Shown piece after piece: positions 30,360-40,618 of a DNA stretch of 64,000 bases. Within the stretch, counting starts at the first letter, position 1; each line of letters begins with the position of its first letter. Position numbers and translations under genes: made by a program. This stretch comes from Ectopseudomonas composti (GTDB taxonomy: Bacteria > Pseudomonadota > Gammaproteobacteria > Pseudomonadales > Pseudomonadaceae). The stretch is from assembly GCF_001567565.1 (NCBI RefSeq), contig NZ_LSSW01000019.1, forward strand, positions 79,172 through 143,171. Direction: 5' to 3'. The notes beneath the pieces are model-generated. The model was given only the letters and a program-made list of their open reading frames with translations, did no database searches and was not told where the DNA came from.

Positions 30360-31106
30360 CTAGAACATCGTCATCCACTGCGCTGTCATCGCGCGCGCGT
30401 GGCGGTCCACGGTGATGGGGGCGAAGGGGCGGCCAGAGACGCTTTGCAGGGTGTTGCTCTGGCTGTTCATGTCGGCCAGTGCGGCGCGCAGATAGCTCCA
30501 GCGCGTGTGCAGCTTGCTCACCTGCGGGTCGGATTGATCCTTGAGCGCCTGCAGTTCGCTATCGATGGCCGGCAGCAGCAGGCGTTCGTCCTGGCCGAGA
30601 TAGGTGCCGGGCTGCTCGCGGGCGATCTCGAAGGTGCCCAGATAGGAGCGGCTGAGGTACTGCACGCAGAGGTACTCGACCTTGGCTGCCAGCTCACTCT
30701 GGTCTTCGGCGCCCGGTAAGGCGCGGGCTGCGCTGAGAAAATCGCGCAGGGCACGGCTGAGATCCTCGGGGAAGCGCCAGGGCACGTTCTCGTCACCGGG
30801 GCCATAGGAAACACCGTTGCGCAGTTGGGTAACGAGGGCCAGATGGGCGCTGGTGAGCGCGGCGTTGCCCTGCGGCAGGCTCTGCATGGCGCCGGCCAGC
30901 GCGGCCAGGTCGGCGTCCAGGCGCTGCTGATGAGTCTTCTGGAAACCTTCGCCACGTAACAGCATCAGGCTGCTGGTGGCGCGGCTGGCGTGTATCTGAA
31001 TCTGTTCCTGTGGGCTGACGGCCTCGGCGAAGGCCATTGGCGAGAGCCCGACGAAGAGTCCGAGCGACCAGACAAAAGCATGGCGCAACAGTGCTTTACA
31101 GCGCAT
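30360..31106 (-). CDS. Hypothetical exported protein
   Basis: 248 residues with a clear signal peptide (RHAFVWSLGLFVGLSPMAFA, cleavage about residue 28). The mature part is helical and lacks cysteines except one in EYLCVQYLSRSYLG; ITVDRHARAMTAQW ends the protein. No domain is recognised. Probably periplasmic. It stands alone on the minus strand with REP elements behind its stop codon. Confidence 0.7.
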   Translation of the reverse strand: MRCKALLRHAFVWSLGLFVGLSPMAFAEAVSPQEQIQIHASRATSSLMLLRGEGFQKTHQQRLDADLAALAGAMQSLPQGNAALTSAHLALVTQLRNGVSYGPGDENVPWRFPEDLSRALRDFLSAARALPGAEDQSELAAKVEYLCVQYLSRSYLGTFEIAREQPGTYLGQDERLLLPAIDSELQALKDQSDPQVSKLHTRWSYLRAALADMNSQSNTLQSVSGRPFAPITVDRHARAMTAQWMTMF

Positions 31107-31236
31107 CCGGGGTGCTCCTTGTTATTGTTTTGAGCAGGTATGCATTGGCAGCGTCAACGACGCAGCGCCAAGACTACTGCGCCACGCGTAGCGGAGCATG
31201 ACCCGAAAGAGTGATTTCGTCGGAAATCGCTACCGT

Positions 31237-32025
31237 TCAGGGGCTTTTCGTCAGATTGCGCAGGTAGTCGGTGCTGAAGGCGTCAGCGGGGAAGAAGGTT
31301 TCCAGCGCCAGTTCGGCCAGGGTCACGTCGTTCGGCGTGCCGAATACCGTGGTGGTGCTGATCAGACTCAGCACGCCGGCCTCGGTACGCAGCTGCACCG
31401 GCATCAGTACCGCCTCGGCCAGCGGGTCGCCTTGATCCTCGGGGGCGGGGTAGGTCAGCAGTTCTTCGTGCAGGGCGAAGAGCTGCGGGTCGCCACTGAC
31501 CTCGGCATCTCGATGCAGGCGTAGCAACAGATGCGCGCGCCATTGCGCCAGGTTGACGATGCGTGGCGCCAGCCCCTGCGGGTGCAGGGACAGGCGTAGC
31601 ACGTTGAGCGGCGGGCCGAGCAGAAAATCCGCCACGCCATCGAGAAAGGGAGCGACCGAGGCGTTGGCCGCCAGCAGGTTCCACTGCCGATCGATGGCCA
31701 GGGCCGGGTAAGGCTCATGGGCCTGGAGCAACTGCTCGATGGCCTGGCGGGCCGGAGCCAGCGCCGGGTCGGCCAGGTCATGCTGGCTATACAGGGGGGC
31801 GAAACCTGCGGCGCTGAGCAGGCGATTACGCTCGCGCAGAGGGATCTCCAGCTGTTCGGCGAGGTGTAGCAGCATCTCGCGGCTGGGTTGAGCGCGTCCT
31901 GTCTCGACGAAGCTCAGGTGGCGCGTGGAAATATCGGCCTCGCAGGCGAGGTCGAGCTGGCTCAAACGGCGTCGCTGGCGCCATTGGCGCAACAGCGTGC
32001 CGGCGGTCTGGGCGTTCGTATTCAT
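31237..32025 (-). CDS. XRE-type regulator with MmyB-like ligand domain
   Basis: 262-residue regulator. An N-terminal HTH_31/XRE domain (LLRQWRQRRRLSQLDLACEA, DISTRHLSFVETGRAQPSRE) is followed by an MmyB-like domain (ALAIDRQWNLLAANASVAPF, NVLRLSLHPQGLAPRIVNL, ATVFGTPNDVT-like TTTVFGTPNDVTLAELALE), which in this family binds fatty acids or related ligands. The start at 32023-32025 (MNTNAQTAG) has no strong ribosome-binding site. Divergent from the small membrane protein, its likely target. Confidence 0.88.
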   Translation of the reverse strand: MNTNAQTAGTLLRQWRQRRRLSQLDLACEADISTRHLSFVETGRAQPSREMLLHLAEQLEIPLRERNRLLSAAGFAPLYSQHDLADPALAPARQAIEQLLQAHEPYPALAIDRQWNLLAANASVAPFLDGVADFLLGPPLNVLRLSLHPQGLAPRIVNLAQWRAHLLLRLHRDAEVSGDPQLFALHEELLTYPAPEDQGDPLAEAVLMPVQLRTEAGVLSLISTTTVFGTPNDVTLAELALETFFPADAFSTDYLRNLTKSP

Positions 32026-32147
32026 GGCCAGCACGATAGTCCAGCCAGGTCATGTCAGCCATTACCTGGGAGGTAATCGACGCCCCGAGCGTTTCAGCGA
32101 AACCTGTAGGCCAGGTACCACCCCGGTGCCCTTACGGAGGATTCGCC

Positions 32148-32549
32148 ATGAACGCACTACAACCCACCCCGATGCTGCGCAACGCCCTCTTGCTCGATGG
32201 CCTGCTCAGCGGTGTCACCGGCCTGCTGCTGGTCCTGGCTGCCGGCTGGCTGGGCGCCTTCCTCGAACTGCCGCGCCTGCTGTTGCTGGTCGCCGGCAGC
32301 GCCCTGTTGCCATTCGCCGCGCTGCTGGTGTGGTTGTCCAACCGTGCCGAGATCAGCCGTCAGGTCATCTGGGCGGTGATCGCGGTCAATCTCATCTGGG
32401 TGCTCGACAGCCTGCTGTTGCTAGTGATCGGTTGGGTGTCGCCGAACCTGTTCGGCTACTGCTTCGTCATCACCCAGGCGCTGGCGGTAGGACTGCTGGC
32501 CGGATTGCAATGGCTGGGCCTCAAGCACTCGTCGGCCGCCGTGATCTGA
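32148..32549 (+). CDS. Small four-helix membrane protein
   Basis: 133 residues, about four membrane helices (LLLDGLLSGVTGLLLVLAAG, LPRLLLLVAGSALLPFAALL, VIWAVIAVNLIWVLDSLLLL, YCFVITQALAVGLLAGLQWL). ATG follows TACGGAGG. Pseudomonas homologues are annotated as uncharacterised. It lies head-to-head with the MmyB-type regulator, a pairing that suggests regulation by it. Confidence 0.75.
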   Translation: MNALQPTPMLRNALLLDGLLSGVTGLLLVLAAGWLGAFLELPRLLLLVAGSALLPFAALLVWLSNRAEISRQVIWAVIAVNLIWVLDSLLLLVIGWVSPNLFGYCFVITQALAVGLLAGLQWLGLKHSSAAVI

Positions 32550-32559
32550 TGGGCCTGGC

Positions 32560-33297
32560 TCAAAGGCCGCGCAACGCCAGCTCGGCCCCGAGCAGCAACA
32601 GGCCGATGAAGAACCAGAGTTTGAAGCGCTCCGGGCTGATGCGTTTGCGCAGCCACTGGCCGGCGGCCATGCCCAGCAAGGCGGGTAGCAGGGCCAGGGC
32701 AGAGAAGCCGAGGACCGCCGGTTGCAGCAGTTCACCGCTTTGCCCGAGCGCGGCCGCCAGCGCCAGCGTCGAGACGCTGAACGACAACCCCAGGGCCTGG
32801 ACCAGATCGTCCTTCTCCAGGCCGATGGCCTGCAGGTAGGGCACGGCGGGAATCACGAACACGCCAGTGACTGCGGTAATCGCGCCGGTGATCGCACCGA
32901 TCACCGGGCCTAGCCAGGCTTCCCTGGCGCGCTCCACGCGAAAGTGCACCTTGGCCAAGCCGAGCAGCGCGTAGAGCACCAGGGCGGCGCCCAGCCAGCG
33001 GCTGGCGCCGGGCAGATCGAGGCTCTGCAGCAGGCCGGCGATCAGCAGCGTGCCGAACAGGATGCCCAGCAGCATCGGCCACAGGCGGCGCAACATCGGC
33101 AGTGGGCTGCGGCCGTCGCACAGTTGCCAGATGTTGGTCACCATCGACGGGATGATCAGCAGCGCAGCGGCCTGCAGCGGCGCCATCACCAGGCCGAGCA
33201 AACCGACGGCGATGGTCGGCAGGCCGAGGCCGACCACGCCCTTGACCATGCCGGCGAGCAGAAAGGTGGCGAGGATCAGCGATAGATGATCGGTCAT
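32560..33297 (-). CDS. TauE/SafE-family anion exporter
   Basis: 245-residue membrane protein of the TauE/SafE family, with the N-terminal LATFLLAGMVKGVVGLGLPT and repeated GAITGAITAVTGVFVIPAV typical of the duplicated fold; about eight helices. Members export sulfite, sulfoacetate or other organic anions. Its start overlaps the stop of the upstream monooxygenase gene by four bases, so they form one unit. A sulfur role is suggested by family and by the nearby cys genes, not proven. Confidence 0.85.
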   Translation of the reverse strand: MTDHLSLILATFLLAGMVKGVVGLGLPTIAVGLLGLVMAPLQAAALLIIPSMVTNIWQLCDGRSPLPMLRRLWPMLLGILFGTLLIAGLLQSLDLPGASRWLGAALVLYALLGLAKVHFRVERAREAWLGPVIGAITGAITAVTGVFVIPAVPYLQAIGLEKDDLVQALGLSFSVSTLALAAALGQSGELLQPAVLGFSALALLPALLGMAAGQWLRKRISPERFKLWFFIGLLLLGAELALRGL

Positions 33298-33653
33298 CGT
33301 GCAGCCCCCTGTTCGTGGATCGCCCGGCTGTCGGCGGGCGCCTCGTCGCGTTCGTGCATGCCGTAGTCGCGCAGTACCTGGGCCACGCGCAGACGATAGT
33401 GACTGAAAACCTCCTCGCGTCCTGCCGTCTGTGCGCGTCGGTGTTCATCGCGCTGGCGCCAGGCCTGGACCGAGGCCTCGTCCTGCCAGAACGACAGCGA
33501 CAGGATCTTCCCTGGCAGGGTAAGGCTCTGGAAGCGCTCGATGGAGATGAAACCTGGCTGTTCGGCGAGCAGCGGGCGCAGCTCTGCGGCGAGGTCGAGA
33601 TAGTCCTGCTGTTGGTCCGGTTTGGCCTCGACTTCGAAGATCACGGCGAGCAT
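33294..33653 (-). CDS. Antibiotic biosynthesis monooxygenase (ABM) domain protein
   Basis: 119-residue single ABM (dimeric ferredoxin-like) protein. MLAVIFEVEAKPDQQQDYLD begins the first strand, QPGFISIERFQSL the second, and ILSLSFWQDEASVQAWR the third. It is about 20 residues longer than the bare domain, with a charged tail. The long open frame upstream is antisense to the ArsR gene and rejected; ATG at 33651-33653 fits the domain. It is upstream of and coupled to the TauE gene and divergent from the ArsR regulator. Confidence 0.83.
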   Translation of the reverse strand: MLAVIFEVEAKPDQQQDYLDLAAELRPLLAEQPGFISIERFQSLTLPGKILSLSFWQDEASVQAWRQRDEHRRAQTAGREEVFSHYRLRVAQVLRDYGMHERDEAPADSRAIHEQGAAR

Positions 33654-33734
33654 CGGCTTTCTCCCTGGCTCTGGCTGAAGTTGCCTGCCAGTATCCACAT
33701 TTGTTGCATGCCATGTTTCGTCATGAGGTGAACT

Positions 33735-34427
33735 ATGGAATACGCACCGGGTTTCAGTTCGATTGCTGCCCTGCTCGCCGATGCCGGGCGCGCGAGTATG
33801 GTCTGGGCACTGATGGATGGTAGCGCGCGGCCGGCCGGTGAATTGGCCTTGCTGGCGGGGCTGTCTCCGTCGTCGACCAGCGCGCACCTGGCCAAGCTGG
33901 TAGAGGGCGGCCTGCTGGCCCAGCAGCGCCATGGGCGCAATCGCTATTACCGCCTGGCCGGGCCGGAAGTCGGGCAACTGGTCGAGGCGCTGGCCAGTGC
34001 TGCACTGGCTGCACAGCCCCGGCAAGCTCGCGCTATACCAAGCTCGCGCGGCACGCCGCAGCCCATGCGCGAGGCGCGTACCTGCTATGACCACCTGGCC
34101 GGCGAGCTGGCAGTCGGCGTGTTCGCGCGCATGCGTGCCGCCGATTGGCTGAGCGAGGAGGGCGCTGCGCTGACCCTGACCGCGCGCGGCGAGCAGGGCC
34201 TGCAGGCATTGGGCATCGATCTGCAGCAGGTCGGCCGTCAACGCCGCCAGCGTCTGTGCGCCTGCCCCGACTGGAGCGAGCGCAAGCCGCATTTGGGCGG
34301 AGCGCTGGGCGCGGCGTTGCTGAGTCTGTGCGAAGGCCAGGGTTGGCTGCGGCGCAGCCAGGGTTCGCGTGCGCTGCAGGTTTCCCCACAGGGGCGCAGG
34401 GCGATCATGGCGATCGCCCTGGATTAG
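33735..34427 (+). CDS. ArsR-type winged-helix regulator
   Basis: 230-residue regulator. Residues 5-90 form an ArsR/HTH_5 domain (ALMDGSARPAGELALLAGLS, PSSTSAHLAKLVEGGLLAQQ, RHGRNRYYRLAG). The long C-terminal half includes RTCYDHLAGELAV and CPDWSERKPHLGGALG, with cysteines that could sense metal or redox. Divergent (81-base gap) from the ABM-TauE pair, which is its probable regulon. It ends six bases before the cysA stop. Confidence 0.87.
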   Translation: MEYAPGFSSIAALLADAGRASMVWALMDGSARPAGELALLAGLSPSSTSAHLAKLVEGGLLAQQRHGRNRYYRLAGPEVGQLVEALASAALAAQPRQARAIPSSRGTPQPMREARTCYDHLAGELAVGVFARMRAADWLSEEGAALTLTARGEQGLQALGIDLQQVGRQRRQRLCACPDWSERKPHLGGALGAALLSLCEGQGWLRRSQGSRALQVSPQGRRAIMAIALD

Positions 34428-34432
34428 GCCGC

Positions 34433-35425
34433 TCAGGCCTGGGCGCTGACCGGCTTGCCGCCCTTGGGTTTGAAGTACAGGGTGGTGCCGCGTGCGAGGT
34501 TGTCCAGGCTGACGTGATCCTTGGCTACCTCGGCCTCGATCAGCTCGTCCTGGCCTTCGACCTTGAGGGTGATGCGGGTGATGGCGCCGAGCAGGCGGAT
34601 GTCACGCACTTCACCGGCCTTGTGCTCCGGCCCTGGTTCGGTAGACAGGTCGACTTCGTGCGGGCGGAACAGCACGTGGTGGTCGTTGCCGACGTAGAGG
34701 CGGTTGGCGTCACCCAAGAAGTGGTAGACGAAGTCGCTGGCCGGGTTTTCGTAGACCTCGGCCGGGGTGCCGATCTGCTCGATCACGCCCTTGTTCATCA
34801 CCACGATGCGGTCGGCCACTTCCATGGCTTCTTCCTGGTCGTGGGTGACGAACACGCTGGTCAGGTGCACTTCCTCGTGCAGGCGCGCCAGCCAGCGGCG
34901 CAGCTCCTTGCGCACCTTGGCATCCAGCGCGCCGAAGGGTTCGTCGAGCAGCAGCACTTTCGGTTCCACCGCCAGGGCGCGGGCCAGGGCGATACGCTGG
35001 CGCTGGCCGCCGGAGAGTTGCTCCGGGTAGCGGTCGCCGAGCCAGTCGAGCTGCACCAGGTCGAGCAGCTCGTGCACCTTCTGCTTGATCACCTCTTCGC
35101 TCGGGCGCTCGCGCTTGGGCTTCATGCGCAGGCCGAAGGCGACGTTGTCGAACACGGTCATGTGGCGGAACAGCGCGTAGTGCTGGAACACGAAGCCGAC
35201 ATTGCGATCACGCACGTCGTGCTCGGAGACGTCCTCGCCGTGGAAGCCGATGCTGCCGCTGTCCGGGGTTTCCAGGCCGGCGATGATGCGCAGCAGGGTG
35301 GTCTTGCCGCAGCCGGACGGGCCGAGCAGGGCGACCAGCTCGCCGCTCAGGATGCTCAGGTTGATCTCGTTCAGCGCCTTGAACTGGCCGAACTGCTTGT
35401 TGACGCCTGTGACTTCGATACTCAT
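34433..35425 (-). CDS. cysA: Sulfate/thiosulfate ABC transporter ATPase
   Basis: 330-residue ATPase energising sulfate uptake. Walker [10 protein letters not shown] (about 36-44), signature [15 protein letters not shown], Walker [13 protein letters not shown] and switch His in [11 protein letters not shown]. The C-terminal TOBE-like part ([18 protein letters not shown]) matches CysA. Last gene of sbp-cysT-cysW-cysA, 55 bases after cysW, so presumably one transcript expressed under sulfate limitation via CysB. Confidence 0.97.
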   Translation of the reverse strand: MSIEVTGVNKQFGQFKALNEINLSILSGELVALLGPSGCGKTTLLRIIAGLETPDSGSIGFHGEDVSEHDVRDRNVGFVFQHYALFRHMTVFDNVAFGLRMKPKRERPSEEVIKQKVHELLDLVQLDWLGDRYPEQLSGGQRQRIALARALAVEPKVLLLDEPFGALDAKVRKELRRWLARLHEEVHLTSVFVTHDQEEAMEVADRIVVMNKGVIEQIGTPAEVYENPASDFVYHFLGDANRLYVGNDHHVLFRPHEVDLSTEPGPEHKAGEVRDIRLLGAITRITLKVEGQDELIEAEVAKDHVSLDNLARGTTLYFKPKGGKPVSAQA

Positions 35426-35480
35426 GGCTTATTCCTGGTGGTTCCGTGGGCCGGGCCGCTTTCAGGCGGCGCTACGGCTG

Positions 35481-36347
35481 TCAGTCTTCTCGATCGGCTT
35501 GTAGCTGGCGGCTCAGACGCGCCTCGCTCCATTGGCGAAGCAGCAACACCACCAGGGCCATGACGAGCAACAGGATCGCCACGCTGAAGGCGGCGACGAT
35601 GTTGTACTCGTTGTAGAGAATCTCGATATGCAGCGGCAGGGTGTTGGTGTACCCGCGGATATGCCCGGAGACCACCGATACTGCGCCGAATTCGCCCATC
35701 GCACGGGCGGTGCACAGCACCACGCCGTAAATCAGCGCCCATTTTACGTTAGGCAGCGTGACATGCCAGAACATCTGCCAACCGTTGGCACCGAGCAGGC
35801 GCGCGGCCTCTTCCTCGGTGCTGCCCTGCTGCTCCATCAGCGGGATCAGCTCGCGGGCGACGAAGGGGAAGGTGACGAAGATCGTCGCCAGCACGATGCC
35901 GGGTACGGCGTAGATGATCTGCAGGTTGTGCGAGTCGAGATAGGGCGCGAGCACGCTCTGCGAGCCGAACAGCAGCACGTAGATCAGGCCGGCGACCACC
36001 GGCGACACCGAGAACGGCATGTCGATCAGGGTGACCAGAATGCTCTTGCCGCGAAACTCGAATTTGGTCACTGCCCAGGCCGCAGCGACGCCGAACACCA
36101 GGTTCAGCGGCACCGAGATGGCGGTGGCCAGCAGGGTCAGTTGCAGCGCCGAGATAGCATCCGGCTCGCGGATCGCCGCCCAGAAGAATTCCAGGCCACG
36201 ACTCAGGCCCTGGGTCAGCACCATATACAGCGGTAGCAGCAGGATCATGGCGAACACGGCCCAGGCGATGACGATCAGGACGATGGCGCCGGCGGAACGG
36301 CTGGCCGGGCGCGCAGCCGCGCTCCTGCCAAGGGTTGCAAGGCTCAT
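35481..36347 (-). CDS. cysW: Sulfate ABC transporter permease CysW
   Basis: 288-residue inner-membrane permease with about six helices; the cytoplasmic EAA-type loop is [40 protein letters not shown] and [14 protein letters not shown] are typical of CysW. Ten-base gap from cysT; heterodimer partner of CysT. Confidence 0.95.
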   Translation of the reverse strand: MSLATLGRSAAARPASRSAGAIVLIVIAWAVFAMILLLPLYMVLTQGLSRGLEFFWAAIREPDAISALQLTLLATAISVPLNLVFGVAAAWAVTKFEFRGKSILVTLIDMPFSVSPVVAGLIYVLLFGSQSVLAPYLDSHNLQIIYAVPGIVLATIFVTFPFVARELIPLMEQQGSTEEEAARLLGANGWQMFWHVTLPNVKWALIYGVVLCTARAMGEFGAVSVVSGHIRGYTNTLPLHIEILYNEYNIVAAFSVAILLLVMALVVLLLRQWSEARLSRQLQADRED

Positions 36348-36357
36348 GACAGGCTCC

Positions 36358-37170
36358 TCAAAGTGGCGGCTGGATGCGCCGCTGCAGCAGGTTGATCAGC
36401 AGCAGCAGGATGAACGACACCACCAGCATGATCACGCCGATGGCGGTGGCGCCGGGGTAGTCGTACTGGTCCAGCTTGGAGACGATCAGCAGCGGCAGAA
36501 TCTCGGTCTTCAGCGGGATGTTGCCGGCGATGAACACCACCGAGCCGTACTCACCGACGCCGCGGGCGAAGGCCAGGGCGAAGCCGGTCAGCCACGCCGG
36601 CAACAGGCTGGGCAGCAGCACATGGCGGAACACCTGCAGCGGCTTGGCGCCCAGGCAGGCGGCGGCTTCCTCGACCTCCTTGGGGATGTCGGCCAGCACT
36701 GGCTGCAGGGTGCGCACCACGAACGGCAGAGTGACGAACACCAGCGCCAGGGTGATGCCCAGCGGGGTATAGGCGATCTTGAACGGGAACAGCGAACCGA
36801 TCAGTCCGTTGGGTGCGTACAGCGCAGTCAGCGCAATGCCGGCCACGGCGGTGGGCAGGGCGAAGGGCATGTCGACCATGGCATCGATGATGCGCCGGCC
36901 AGGGAAGGTGTAGCGCACCAGCACCCAGGCGATGACGGTGCCAAGGATGCCATTGAGCAGGGCGGCGGCCAGCGCGGTGCCGAACGACAGTTGCAGCGAG
37001 AACTGCAGCTGGCGGTTGTTGAGCAGTGCCCACCACTGTTCGCCGCTCAGTTGCAGCGAGAAGAGCAGCATCGCCCCTAGCGGAATCAGCACGATCAAGG
37101 CCAGGTAGCTGATGGTGTAGCCCAGGGTCAGCCCGAAGCCGGGTATGACCGGGGAAGTTCGACGAGACAT
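36358..37170 (-). CDS. cysT: Sulfate ABC transporter permease CysT (CysU)
   Basis: 270-residue permease, about six helices, starting [19 protein letters not shown] as CysT proteins do. The EAA loop reads [20 protein letters not shown] and [16 protein letters not shown] follows. Lies between sbp and cysW on one strand. Confidence 0.95.
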   Translation of the reverse strand: MSRRTSPVIPGFGLTLGYTISYLALIVLIPLGAMLLFSLQLSGEQWWALLNNRQLQFSLQLSFGTALAAALLNGILGTVIAWVLVRYTFPGRRIIDAMVDMPFALPTAVAGIALTALYAPNGLIGSLFPFKIAYTPLGITLALVFVTLPFVVRTLQPVLADIPKEVEEAAACLGAKPLQVFRHVLLPSLLPAWLTGFALAFARGVGEYGSVVFIAGNIPLKTEILPLLIVSKLDQYDYPGATAIGVIMLVVSFILLLLINLLQRRIQPPL

Positions 37171-37282
37171 GGAGTGTCCTTCATGTGGCAGCGATCAGGG
37201 CCGCACCCAGGGCCGCTGGGTACGTCCCTATGGGCGCGAATCCATGGCGAAACGCGCGAGACAATCGCGAATGAATTCGCTG

Positions 37283-38284
37283 CTACTGGTTGATCTTGCT
37301 GAAGATCTGATCGAACACCGCACCGTCACCGAAATACTTCGGCTGGGCTTCTTTCCAGCCGCCGAAGTCCTTGTCGATGGTCACCAGCTTGAGATCCTGG
37401 AACAGATCCTTGAACTCGGCAGCAACGGTGGCGTTGCGTGGGCGGTAGAAGTTCTTCGCGGCGATGCGCTGGCCTTCTTCGCTGTACAGGTGCTGCAGGT
37501 AGGCTTCGGCCACTTTGCGAGTACCCTTGCGCTCGACGTTGGCATCGACCACCGCTACTGGCGGCTCGGCGAGGATCGACAGCGACGGAGTGACGATCTC
37601 CAGCTGGTCGCCACCTTCTTCGGCCAGCGACAGGTAGGCCTCGTTCTCCCAGGCCAGCAGTACGTCACCCAGGCCACGCTGGACGAAGCTGATGGTCGAG
37701 CCGCGAGCGCCGGTATCCAGCACCGGGGCATGGCGGTACAGCTCGGTGACGAACTCCAGCGCCTTGTCTTCGCTGCCGAATTTCTCGCGGGCATAGGCCC
37801 AGGCGGCGAGGAAGTTCCAGCGCGCGCCGCCGGAGGTTTTCGGATTCGGGGTGATGACTTCCACGCCGTCCTTGACCAGGTCATCCCAGTCCTTGATGCC
37901 TTTCGGGTTGCCCTTGCGTACCAGGAACACGATGGTCGAGGTGTACGGCGTGCTGTTATCCGGCAGGCGCGCCTGCCAGTTCGGGTCGATCAGTTGCTGG
38001 TTGAGGTTCAGCGCGTCGATATCGCCGGACAGCGCCAGGGTCACCACGTCGGCACGCAGGCCGTCGATCACCGCACGGGCCTGCTTGCCCGAGCCGCCGT
38101 GGGACTGTTGGATGGTCACGGCCGGGTTGCCCTGCGCTTGCCAGAATGTGTTGAAGGCGGCGTTGTACTCGACGTACAGCTCGCGGGTCGGGTCGTAGGA
38201 TACGTTGAGCAGCGGCTGGGCGATGGCCGGGCCGGCGATCAGGGTGCTGGCCAGCGCGGCCAGGGCGAAACGGCGAATGGACAT
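37283..38284 (-). CDS. sbp: Periplasmic sulfate-binding protein
   Basis: 333-residue solute receptor with signal peptide [22 protein letters not shown]. Mature start [19 protein letters not shown] and [17 protein letters not shown] (sulfate-binding loop) identify Sbp/Cys[20 protein letters not shown] is also diagnostic. First gene of the sulfate transporter series, 112 bases before cysT and 100 bases after oscA. Confidence 0.96.
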   Translation of the reverse strand: MSIRRFALAALASTLIAGPAIAQPLLNVSYDPTRELYVEYNAAFNTFWQAQGNPAVTIQQSHGGSGKQARAVIDGLRADVVTLALSGDIDALNLNQQLIDPNWQARLPDNSTPYTSTIVFLVRKGNPKGIKDWDDLVKDGVEVITPNPKTSGGARWNFLAAWAYAREKFGSEDKALEFVTELYRHAPVLDTGARGSTISFVQRGLGDVLLAWENEAYLSLAEEGGDQLEIVTPSLSILAEPPVAVVDANVERKGTRKVAEAYLQHLYSEEGQRIAAKNFYRPRNATVAAEFKDLFQDLKLVTIDKDFGGWKEAQPKYFGDGAVFDQIFSKINQ

Positions 38285-38384
38285 GGTGCAGCTCCTAAAC
38301 TGGATAAGTTCTTGTGTTGGCGGAGGCGTTGGGGTTCTAGCCCTCCGGTGGTCCAGTCGGGCTGCATCATGAGTCGGTGATCTG

Positions 38385-38567
38385 TCAGCTGTGCTTGGTG
38401 TTCGGCTGTTGCAGGCGGATCTTTTCCTTGCGCTCGATCTGCACCACCTGGCCGTTGTGCACGGTGATTTCCACCGAGCCGAATTTCAGGCCATGCAGGG
38501 CGGTCTGGATCTCGCGGAGGATGACGGCTTCATCCTGACCTTCCAGGTTTCTCAGCGTCGCGGTCAT
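38385..38567 (-). CDS. oscA: OscA/YezD-family small protein (DUF2292)
   Basis: 60 residues: [20 protein letters not shown] followed by [17 protein letters not shown], the DUF2292/YezD pattern. In Pseudomonas the homologue OscA is linked to organosulfur utilisation and sulfur starvation. It is the first gene before sbp on the same strand, fitting that role. AAGGAG lies just upstream of the start. Confidence 0.85.
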   Translation of the reverse strand: MTATLRNLEGQDEAVILREIQTALHGLKFGSVEITVHNGQVVQIERKEKIRLQQPNTKHS

Positions 38568-38639
38568 TTCCAGGCTCCTTGTGAATGGGCACCACGGCGG
38601 CGCAACGAGTGCCGACGCTGGCGTGGAGCGGATAGTAGG

Positions 38640-38765
38640 TAGGCACGAATATTCTTAAAAATACTGTTTAAGAACATTTATATTCTTTTTGGAAATATAA
38701 GGCGTTGTCTGCTTGAATTGTATTTATGGAATAAGCAAATAAATTCTTATTCTTTTTGTAATGAA
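38640..38765. promoter_or_regulatory. AT-rich control region upstream of oscA/sbp
   Basis: This segment is strikingly AT-rich for its surroundings and repeats TATTCTT, TTAAGAA and AATATAAG-type words. It separates oscA-sbp from the divergent hydrolase gene. AT-rich degenerate DNA is what CysB binds, so I infer a CysB-dependent promoter region; no precise site can be called by eye. Confidence 0.45.
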
Positions 38766-38811
38766 TTCGCGCTGCCTAGACTGACGCCATTCGATTCAAG
38801 GAGGCGCCGTC

Positions 38812-39393
38812 ATGGCCAGCGAAGCAATCCGTTATCTGATCCTGCCGGGTTGGCAGGGCTCACCCGAGGAACACTGGCAAAGCCACTGGCAGCGCAGCCT
38901 GCCAAACAGTGCGCGGGTCGAGCAGCAGGACTGGATCAACCCGCAACGGGGCGACTGGATCGCTGCGCTGAATACAGCGGTCGCCGCCGATCCGCGTCCG
39001 GCCATGCTCATTGCGCACAGCCTGGGCTGCATCACCGTTGCGCACTGGGCGCGGCAGGCTCCGGTCGAACTGTTGCGCCGTGTGCGTGGTGCGCTGCTGG
39101 TCGCGCCGGCCGATGTCGAGCGGCCAGGCTGCCCCGAACCGCTGCGAAATTTCGCGCCGATGCCGCGCGATTTGCTGCCCTTTCCCAGCCTGCTGGTGGG
39201 CTCCGATAACGATGCTGCAGCCAGCGCGCTGCGCGCCCTGGAGCTGGCGCGTGACTGGGGCAGTGAGACGGTGATCCTCAGCGGTGCCGGGCATATCAAC
39301 GTGAAGTCCGGACACCGTTATTGGGAGCAGGGCTTCGCCTATCTGTATCGCCTGCAGAGCCGTATCGAGCAGCGCTCGCGCCGGCGTGCCTGA
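38812..39393 (+). CDS. RBBP9/YdeN-family alpha/beta hydrolase
   Basis: 193-residue small serine hydrolase. RYLILPGWQGSPEEHWQSHW at the N-terminus is the family signature; the nucleophile is in IAHSLGC, the acid probably in LVGSDND and the His in GAGHINVKSG. GGAGGCGCC precedes the ATG. Cytosolic, substrate unknown. Divergent from oscA across the AT-rich region, so it may be sulfur-regulated. Confidence 0.88.
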   Translation: MASEAIRYLILPGWQGSPEEHWQSHWQRSLPNSARVEQQDWINPQRGDWIAALNTAVAADPRPAMLIAHSLGCITVAHWARQAPVELLRRVRGALLVAPADVERPGCPEPLRNFAPMPRDLLPFPSLLVGSDNDAAASALRALELARDWGSETVILSGAGHINVKSGHRYWEQGFAYLYRLQSRIEQRSRRRA

Positions 39394-39490
39394 ACGGCTA
39401 CAACCCGCCAATGTGATGCGGCGTAGTGCTTCGCGACGATTGCATGGATGCAGCAAGCCAAAGCCGAGTACGGCCTATGGGACCGCGTAC

Positions 39491-40618
39491 CTACGGTGCC
39501 AGCAGCGACACTGATTTGATCTGAGCCCAGATCGCCTGTCCGGCGTGAATGCCCAGGTGATCGAAGGAGTAGCGGGTGATCCGCGCCAGCAAACGCTGAT
39601 CGCCGATGCTCAGGGTCAGCAGCATCTGCGCACCCAGCGCGTGCCAGCCCTCGACCCGCACCGGCAACAGGTTGAGCAGGCTGCTGCCCTCGGCGCGTTG
39701 CAGGCTCAGGCTGACGTCGCGCGCCTTGATCTTCACCCGCACCCGGTGGCCCTCGGGCAGCGCCGCATGGGGCAGGCGCAGGCAGGCTTCGCTGCCGGGA
39801 AGGCGCAGTTGCAGCAAGTCGTAGGCGCCATCGTGGCCGCAGACTGCACCGTCGATCACGGCTTCGGCCTCGTCATCGCTGGCAAACGGCAGGTCGGCGC
39901 GCAGCAGGGTTTCCTTCAGTGGGCCACTGGCGCGCACCTGGCCTTCGTCGAGCAGCACCAGATGATCGGCCAGCCGCGCCACTTCGTCCGGTGCATGGCT
40001 GACGTAGAGCAGCGGGATATCCAGCTCCTCGTGCAGGCGTTGCAGGTAAGGCAGCACTTCCTGCTTGCGCTTGAGGTCGAGCGAAGCCAGGGGTTCGTCC
40101 ATCAGCAGCAAACGCGGGCTGGTGACCAGTGCACGGGCGATGCCGACGCGCTGGCGCTCGCCGCCGGACAATGCCGAGGGCATGCGCTCGAGCAGGTGAC
40201 CGATGCCCAGCAATTCCAGCGCCTGATCCAGCGCCACCTTGCGCTGCGCCGCCGGGATGCGTTTCTGCCCGTATTGCAGATTGCGGCGCACGTTGAGATG
40301 CGGGAACAGGTTGGCGTCCTGGAACACGTAGCCGATGGCGCGCTGGTGCGCCGGCAGAAAGAAATCGCGCTCGCTGTCCTGCCAGAGCTCACCGGCCACT
40401 TGCAGGTAGCCCTGCTGCGGGCGATCCAGCCCGGCGAAGCAGCGCAGGCAACTGGTCTTGCCCGAGCCGGAATGGCCGAACAGCGCACTGATGCCGCGCC
40501 CGGGCAGGTCGAGATCGACGTCCAGCTGAAAGCCCGGATGCTGCACCAGAAAGCGCGCGCGGATACACCCGTCATCCGTCACGGGCAAAGGCGCGGGCTT
40601 GCCGAAACCGAACATCAC
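39491..40618 (-). CDS. modC: Molybdate ABC transporter ATPase
   Basis: 375-residue ATPase of molybdate import. Walker [10 protein letters not shown], signature [15 protein letters not shown], Walker [13 protein letters not shown] and H-loop YVSHAPDEV. The C-terminal 100 residues form a Mop-type domain ([20 protein letters not shown]) that binds oxyanion. ATG overlaps the modB stop by four bases. Last gene of modABC. Confidence 0.96.
   Translation of the reverse strand: MMFGFGKPAPLPVTDDGCIRARFLVQHPGFQLDVDLDLPGRGISALFGHSGSGKTSCLRCFAGLDRPQQGYLQVAGELWQDSERDFFLPAHQRAIGYVFQDANLFPHLNVRRNLQYGQKRIPAAQRKVALDQALELLGIGHLLERMPSALSGGERQRVGIARALVTSPRLLLMDEPLASLDLKRKQEVLPYLQRLHEELDIPLLYVSHAPDEVARLADHLVLLDEGQVRASGPLKETLLRADLPFASDDEAEAVIDGAVCGHDGAYDLLQLRLPGSEACLRLPHAALPEGHRVRVKIKARDVSLSLQRAEGSSLLNLLPVRVEGWHALGAQMLLTLSIGDQRLLARITRYSFDHLGIHAGQAIWAQIKSVSLLAP

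Noticed and set aside
33654..34292. N-terminal extension of the ABM protein
   Set aside because: The open frame continues upstream but is antisense to the ArsR gene; the ABM domain begins at the internal ATG.
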